From the NCBI GenBank assembly GCA_030526445.1, contig JAUNCV010000078.1, positions 1-9,548 on the forward strand: DNA of 9,548 nucleotides, in the 5' to 3' direction. The position numbers were made by a program, and so were the translations under genes. The notes under the pieces are model-generated. The model was given only the letters and a program-made list of their open reading frames with translations. It made no database searches and was not told the DNA's origin. This document shows, piece after piece, positions 7,404 through 9,548 of this stretch. Position 1 is the first letter of the stretch. The number at the start of each line of letters is the position of its first letter. This stretch comes from Bacteroidales bacterium (GTDB lineage: Bacteria; Bacteroidota; Bacteroidia; Bacteroidales; UBA3663).

Positions 7404-7979
7404 TTATTTTACAGCGTCAATAGCCTTCTTGATGTCAGCAAAGATGCCATCGATGGTGCCCATGCCCTCAATGCGAGCATACTTGCCCTCCTTGATATAG
7501 AAATCCTTGAGTGGAAGGGTCTGGCTGTAGTAAGTGTCGAGGCGCTTCTTAGCAGTCTCCTCATTGTCGTCTGCACGACCTGAAGTCTGACCACGGAGAA
7601 TGATGCGCTTTACGAGCTCTGCATCCTCAACCTCAAGACCGATAACGGTGCTAACCTGCTGACCACGTGCAGCGAGCATCTCGTTGAGAGCCTCTGCCTG
7701 TGCGATGGTGCGTGGGAAACCGTCGAAAATAACGCCCTTGATGTCCTTACCCTTTGCGTCGAGGGTCGAAGCAAGCATATCGATGATCAATGAATCTGGA
7801 ACGAGCTTGCCGTCGTTGATATACTTAGCAGCGGTCTGGCCGAGCTCAGTGTTGTTCTTGATCTCACCACGAAGCACGTCGCCAGTCGAGATGTGCTCTA
7901 CGCCATATTCTGCAATGATCTTGTCGCTCTGGGTGCCCTTACCTGAACCTGGTGCACCGAAAATTACGATGTTCAACAT
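7404..7979 (-). CDS. adk: Adenylate kinase, short-LID form
   Basis: Catalyses reversible phosphate transfer, ATP + AMP to 2 ADP, in the cytoplasm. The 191 residues are right for the short bacterial form. The P-loop GAPGSGKGT is at 8-16, the AMP-binding STGDVLR at 31-37, the family signature FDGFPRT at 85-91, and the LID region RGQTSGRADDN at 129-139. The LID is the short type without the zinc-binding cysteines of long-form enzymes. The start MLNIVIFGAPG places the P-loop normally. It lies upstream of obgE on the same strand, an association common in this phylum, but hpt, which I would also expect in Bacteroidota, is not here; ispF is the next gene upstream, 198 bases away. Confidence 0.97.
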   Translation of the reverse strand: MLNIVIFGAPGSGKGTQSDKIIAEYGVEHISTGDVLRGEIKNNTELGQTAAKYINDGKLVPDSLIIDMLASTLDAKGKDIKGVIFDGFPRTIAQAEALNEMLAARGQQVSTVIGLEVEDAELVKRIILRGQTSGRADDNEETAKKRLDTYYSQTLPLKDFYIKEGKYARIEGMGTIDGIFADIKKAIDAVK

Positions 7980-8037
7980 ATCAAAATAAAATAACTATTA
8001 TAATTAAAAAATGATAGACACTATAACATATAGCGCG

Positions 8038-8045
8038 CAAATTTA
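8038..8045 (-). promoter_or_regulatory. Candidate adk promoter -7 box
   Basis: Read on the - strand these bases are TAAATTTG, a full match to the Bacteroidota -7 box TAnnTTTG. The adk ATG is 58 bases downstream. I find no TTTG at the expected -33 spacing, so the assignment is tentative. Confidence 0.4.
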
Positions 8046-8154
8046 CTAAATTATGCCGACAATGCTATCATTTCGGGCACAATATGTAGCAGTTTACTTG
8101 CAAAGCGTGCCTATTTTGCCCATTTTGATTATTGAACAAGCTATTTTCTTTGTA

Positions 8155-8169
8155 TTCTTTGCCAAAGAA
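8155..8169. repeat. 15-base perfect palindrome after ispF
   Basis: TTCTTTGCCAAAGAA is symmetrical about base 8162. A further TTTG (8149-8152) and CAAA (8170-8173) pair outside it with a two-base bulge. It starts 8 bases past the ispF stop on the - strand. It may be a weak ispF terminator hairpin, although no T tract follows, or an operator for adk. Confidence 0.4.
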
Positions 8170-8177
8170 CAAACCGG

Positions 8178-8660
8178 TCAGTCTTTCTCAATCAGCACAG
8201 TGGCATAGGCAGCAATGCCTTCCTGTCGGCCCGTGAAACCCAGTTTTTCGGTGGTTGTTGCCTTAATGCTGATGTCATCAACATCGCAACCCATCACCTC
8301 GGCCAGACATTGCTTCATTGCCTCAATGTGCGGGTTGAGTTTAGGGCGCTCGGCAGCCACAGTGATATCGGCATTGCCCAGGCGATAGCCCTTGGTGGCA
8401 ATGATATCGATGGTCTTTTTGAGCAGAATCTTGCTGTCGATATCCTCAAACTCATTACCTTTGACGGGCGGAAAATGATAGCCAATGTCGCGCATATTGG
8501 CAGCGCCCAGCAGCGCATCGCACAAAGCATGAATAAGCACATCGGCATCGCTGTGTCCCAGCAAGCCCATTGTGTGCTCTATCTTAATACCGCCCAGCCA
8601 AAGGTCTCGACCTTCGACCAAGCAGTGCACATCATATCCAAATCCTACACGAATTTTCAT
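8178..8660 (-). CDS. ispF: 2-C-methyl-D-erythritol 2,4-cyclodiphosphate synthase
   Basis: Cyclises 4-diphosphocytidyl-methylerythritol 2-phosphate to methylerythritol cyclodiphosphate with release of CMP, in the MEP route to isoprenoids; a cytoplasmic homotrimer in this family. 160 residues, the usual length. Metal ligands are D10 and H12 in GFGYDVH and H44 in the block following HSDADVL. Other blocks are LLGAANMRDIGYHFPP (50-65), ITVAAERPKLNPHI (99-112) and ATTTEKLGFTGRQEGIAA (134-151). I chose the ATG at 8660; the open frame extends two codons to a TTG at 8666, which is less likely. It has its own upstream promoter and is divergent from dnaK. No other MEP gene is next to it in this window. 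Confidence 0.96.
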   Translation of the reverse strand: MKIRVGFGYDVHCLVEGRDLWLGGIKIEHTMGLLGHSDADVLIHALCDALLGAANMRDIGYHFPPVKGNEFEDIDSKILLKKTIDIIATKGYRLGNADITVAAERPKLNPHIEAMKQCLAEVMGCDVDDISIKATTTEKLGFTGRQEGIAAYATVLIEKD

Positions 8661-8679
8661 ATTCAACCTATGTTTTTTT

Positions 8680-8703
8680 GTTACGTTACGTTACGCGTTA
8701 CGC
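8680..8703 (-). repeat. Tandem GTAAC repeat in the predicted ispF leader
   Basis: On the - strand, in the direction of ispF transcription, the DNA reads as two GCGTAAC units followed by two GTAAC units, giving four GTAAC copies at spacings of 7, 5 and 5 bases. It ends 20 bases before the ispF ATG, with an A run between, and lies inside the predicted transcript. It could be a simple-sequence repeat or a protein or RNA binding site. Confidence 0.7.
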
Positions 8704-8748
8704 ATTTTTGGCAATGCATAGCCGCATGTTTGCTATTTTGTCACGTTG

Positions 8749-8780
8749 CAAAGATATATATAAATATGTGTATGACCAAA
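8749..8780 (-). promoter_or_regulatory. ispF promoter, Bacteroidota primary-sigma type
   Basis: On the - strand TTTG (8780-8777) is followed by exactly 20 bases and then TATCTTTG (8756-8749). This fits the Bacteroidota consensus TTTG, 19-21 bases, TAnnTTTG. The start of transcription should fall near 8743, leaving a leader of about 80 bases before the ispF ATG that contains the GTAAC repeat. Confidence 0.75.
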
Positions 8781-8786
8781 AAAAGT

Positions 8787-8839
8787 GTGCCAAAATGACA
8801 TAAATGGGCCATTTTTTTGTCATATTTCAGTTTTGGCAC
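8787..8839. promoter_or_regulatory. Nested dyad upstream of dnaK, possible operator
   Basis: GTGCCAAAA (8787-8795) and TTTTGGCAC (8831-8839) are perfect 9-base inverted arms. Between them lie TGACA (8796-8800) with TGTCA (8818-8822) and the odd palindrome AAATGG-G-CCATTT (8802-8814), offset by one or two bases. The right outer arm overlaps the -24 part of the sigma-54-like site; the left arm lies 7 bases from the ispF TTTG box. This is not a CIRCE element (no TTAGCACTC / GAGTGCTAA). A regulator acting on dnaK, ispF or both could bind here. Confidence 0.5.
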
Positions 8840-8849
8840 GCCTTTTGCT
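8833..8849 (+). promoter_or_regulatory. Sigma-54 (RpoN) type -24/-12 promoter match in front of dnaK
   Basis: TTGGCACG, four bases (CCTT), TTGCT matches every fixed base of the sigma-54 consensus YTGGCACGNNNNTTGCW, with the GG and GC exactly 10 bases apart. Transcription would start near 8860, about 58 bases before the dnaK ATG. A competing primary-sigma reading is TTTG at 8816-8819, 20 bases, then GCCTTTTG at 8840-8847, which has correct spacing but lacks the TA of the -7 box. Whether this organism has rpoN is not visible here. Confidence 0.55.
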
Positions 8850-8917
8850 ACCAATAGAGCGTCGGACAAAAAGACCGATACAAAACTTCGATTATTAACA
8901 ATAAAAAATATAGAATT

Positions 8918-9548
8918 ATGGGAAAGATTATTGGTATTGACCTTGGCACCACCAACTCGTGTGTAGCCGTTATGGAGGGTAACACCCCAACCGTTATTGC
9001 AAACTCTGAGGGCCGCAACACTACTCCTTCAATCGTAGGTTTCGCCGATGGTGGCGAGCGCACTGTAGGTGAATTGGCAAAGCGTAAGCAGGTAATGAAC
9101 CCAACCAAGACCGTTTACTCTATCAAGCGCTTCATGGGTTGCGATATGGCTCAGGCTAACGCAGAGCTCAGCCGCATTCCTTACAAGGTAGTTGGTGTTA
9201 ACAACCAGCCACGCGTTGAGATCGACGGCAAGCAGTACACTCCACAGGAGATCTCTGCTATGGTGCTCCAGAAGATGAAGAAGACTGCAGAGGATTACCT
9301 CGGCCAGACCGTTGACGAGGCAGTTATCACCGTTCCTGCATACTTCAACGACGCTCAGCGTCAGGCTACCAAGGAGGCTGGTGAGATTGCTGGCTTGAAG
9401 GTTCGCCGTATCGTGAACGAGCCAACCGCAGCAGCTCTTGCTTATGGCCTTGGCAACCTCGAGAAGGATGAGAAGATCGCAGTATTCGACCTTGGTGGCG
9501 GTACTTTCGATATCTCTATTCTCGATCTCTCTGATGGCGTATTCGAGG
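8918..9548 (+). CDS. dnaK: Chaperone DnaK (Hsp70), N-terminal part; cut by window end
   Basis: ATP-dependent cytoplasmic chaperone that works with DnaJ and GrpE. Only 210 codons are present, all within the actin-like nucleotide-binding domain. Visible motifs are the phosphate-1 loop IGIDLGTTNS (5-14), SIKRFMG (68-74) with the catalytic lysine K70, VPAYFNDAQRQAT (139-151), NEPTAAALAYG (167-177) and phosphate-2 FDLGGGTFD (190-198). The ATG at 8918 gives the standard MGKIIGIDLG start. Codon use is that of a highly expressed gene. It is divergent from ispF across 257 bases that hold the sigma-54-like site and a nested dyad. No grpE or dnaJ precedes it, so it begins its own transcript. Confidence 0.98.
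   Translation, partial: MGKIIGIDLGTTNSCVAVMEGNTPTVIANSEGRNTTPSIVGFADGGERTVGELAKRKQVMNPTKTVYSIKRFMGCDMAQANAELSRIPYKVVGVNNQPRVEIDGKQYTPQEISAMVLQKMKKTAEDYLGQTVDEAVITVPAYFNDAQRQATKEAGEIAGLKVRRIVNEPTAAALAYGLGNLEKDEKIAVFDLGGGTFDISILDLSDGVFE

Noticed and set aside
8098..8114. Sigma-54-like AGGCACG...TTTGC on the - strand upstream of adk
   Set aside because: The GG and GC elements are 8 rather than 10 bases apart, a spacing sigma-54 does not tolerate, and the -24 box starts with A instead of T.
8310..8798. 162-codon + strand frame across ispF and the intergenic region
   Set aside because: It is antisense to a complete ispF and reads through the ispF promoter and the GTAAC repeat; no family resemblance.
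8661..8917. CIRCE/HrcA operator for dnaK
   Set aside because: I looked for TTAGCACTC and GAGTGCTAA arms in the dnaK upstream region and found neither.

Overview
The window looks like chromosomal DNA from a Bacteroidota member, most likely order Bacteroidales and plausibly Prevotellaceae. The evidence is the GalK, Obg and DnaK sequences, the lack of strong Shine-Dalgarno sites, a Bacteroidota-type promoter (TTTG, 20 bases, TATCTTTG), and two secreted GH51 arabinofuranosidases beside housekeeping genes. The genus is an inference from sequence character; no search was run.

Left part, + strand (1-6090): a 40-codon ORF or the tail of a longer gene; a structured 203-base gap; then galK, truA and two GH51 alpha-L-arabinofuranosidase genes, all in the same direction. 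galK and truA are 3 bases apart. A 12-bp hairpin sits across the truA stop codon, between the housekeeping pair and the glycosidase pair. Each GH51 protein has a signal peptide without a lipobox cysteine, so both are probably periplasmic enzymes that trim arabinose from plant-derived oligosaccharides. The run ends at a strong hairpin terminator, followed by a second hairpin that can serve both strands.

Right part, - strand (6162-8660): obgE (ribosome-assembly GTPase), adk (adenylate kinase) and ispF (MEP isoprenoid pathway), transcribed leftward as ispF, adk, obgE. An 18-bp imperfect inverted repeat lies between adk and obgE. adk has a plausible -7 box, and ispF has a complete Bacteroidota promoter.

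Far right (8661-9548): a 257-base divergent intergenic region, then the first 210 codons of dnaK on the + strand, cut by the window end. This region holds the most unusual signal: a full match to the sigma-54 (RpoN) -24/-12 consensus in front of dnaK, with its -24 element forming one arm of a 9-bp inverted repeat. There is also a GTAAC tandem repeat in the predicted ispF leader.

The genes themselves are ordinary. I see no mobile element, CRISPR array, tRNA, rRNA or new multigene system. What deserves a second look is in the intergenic DNA.
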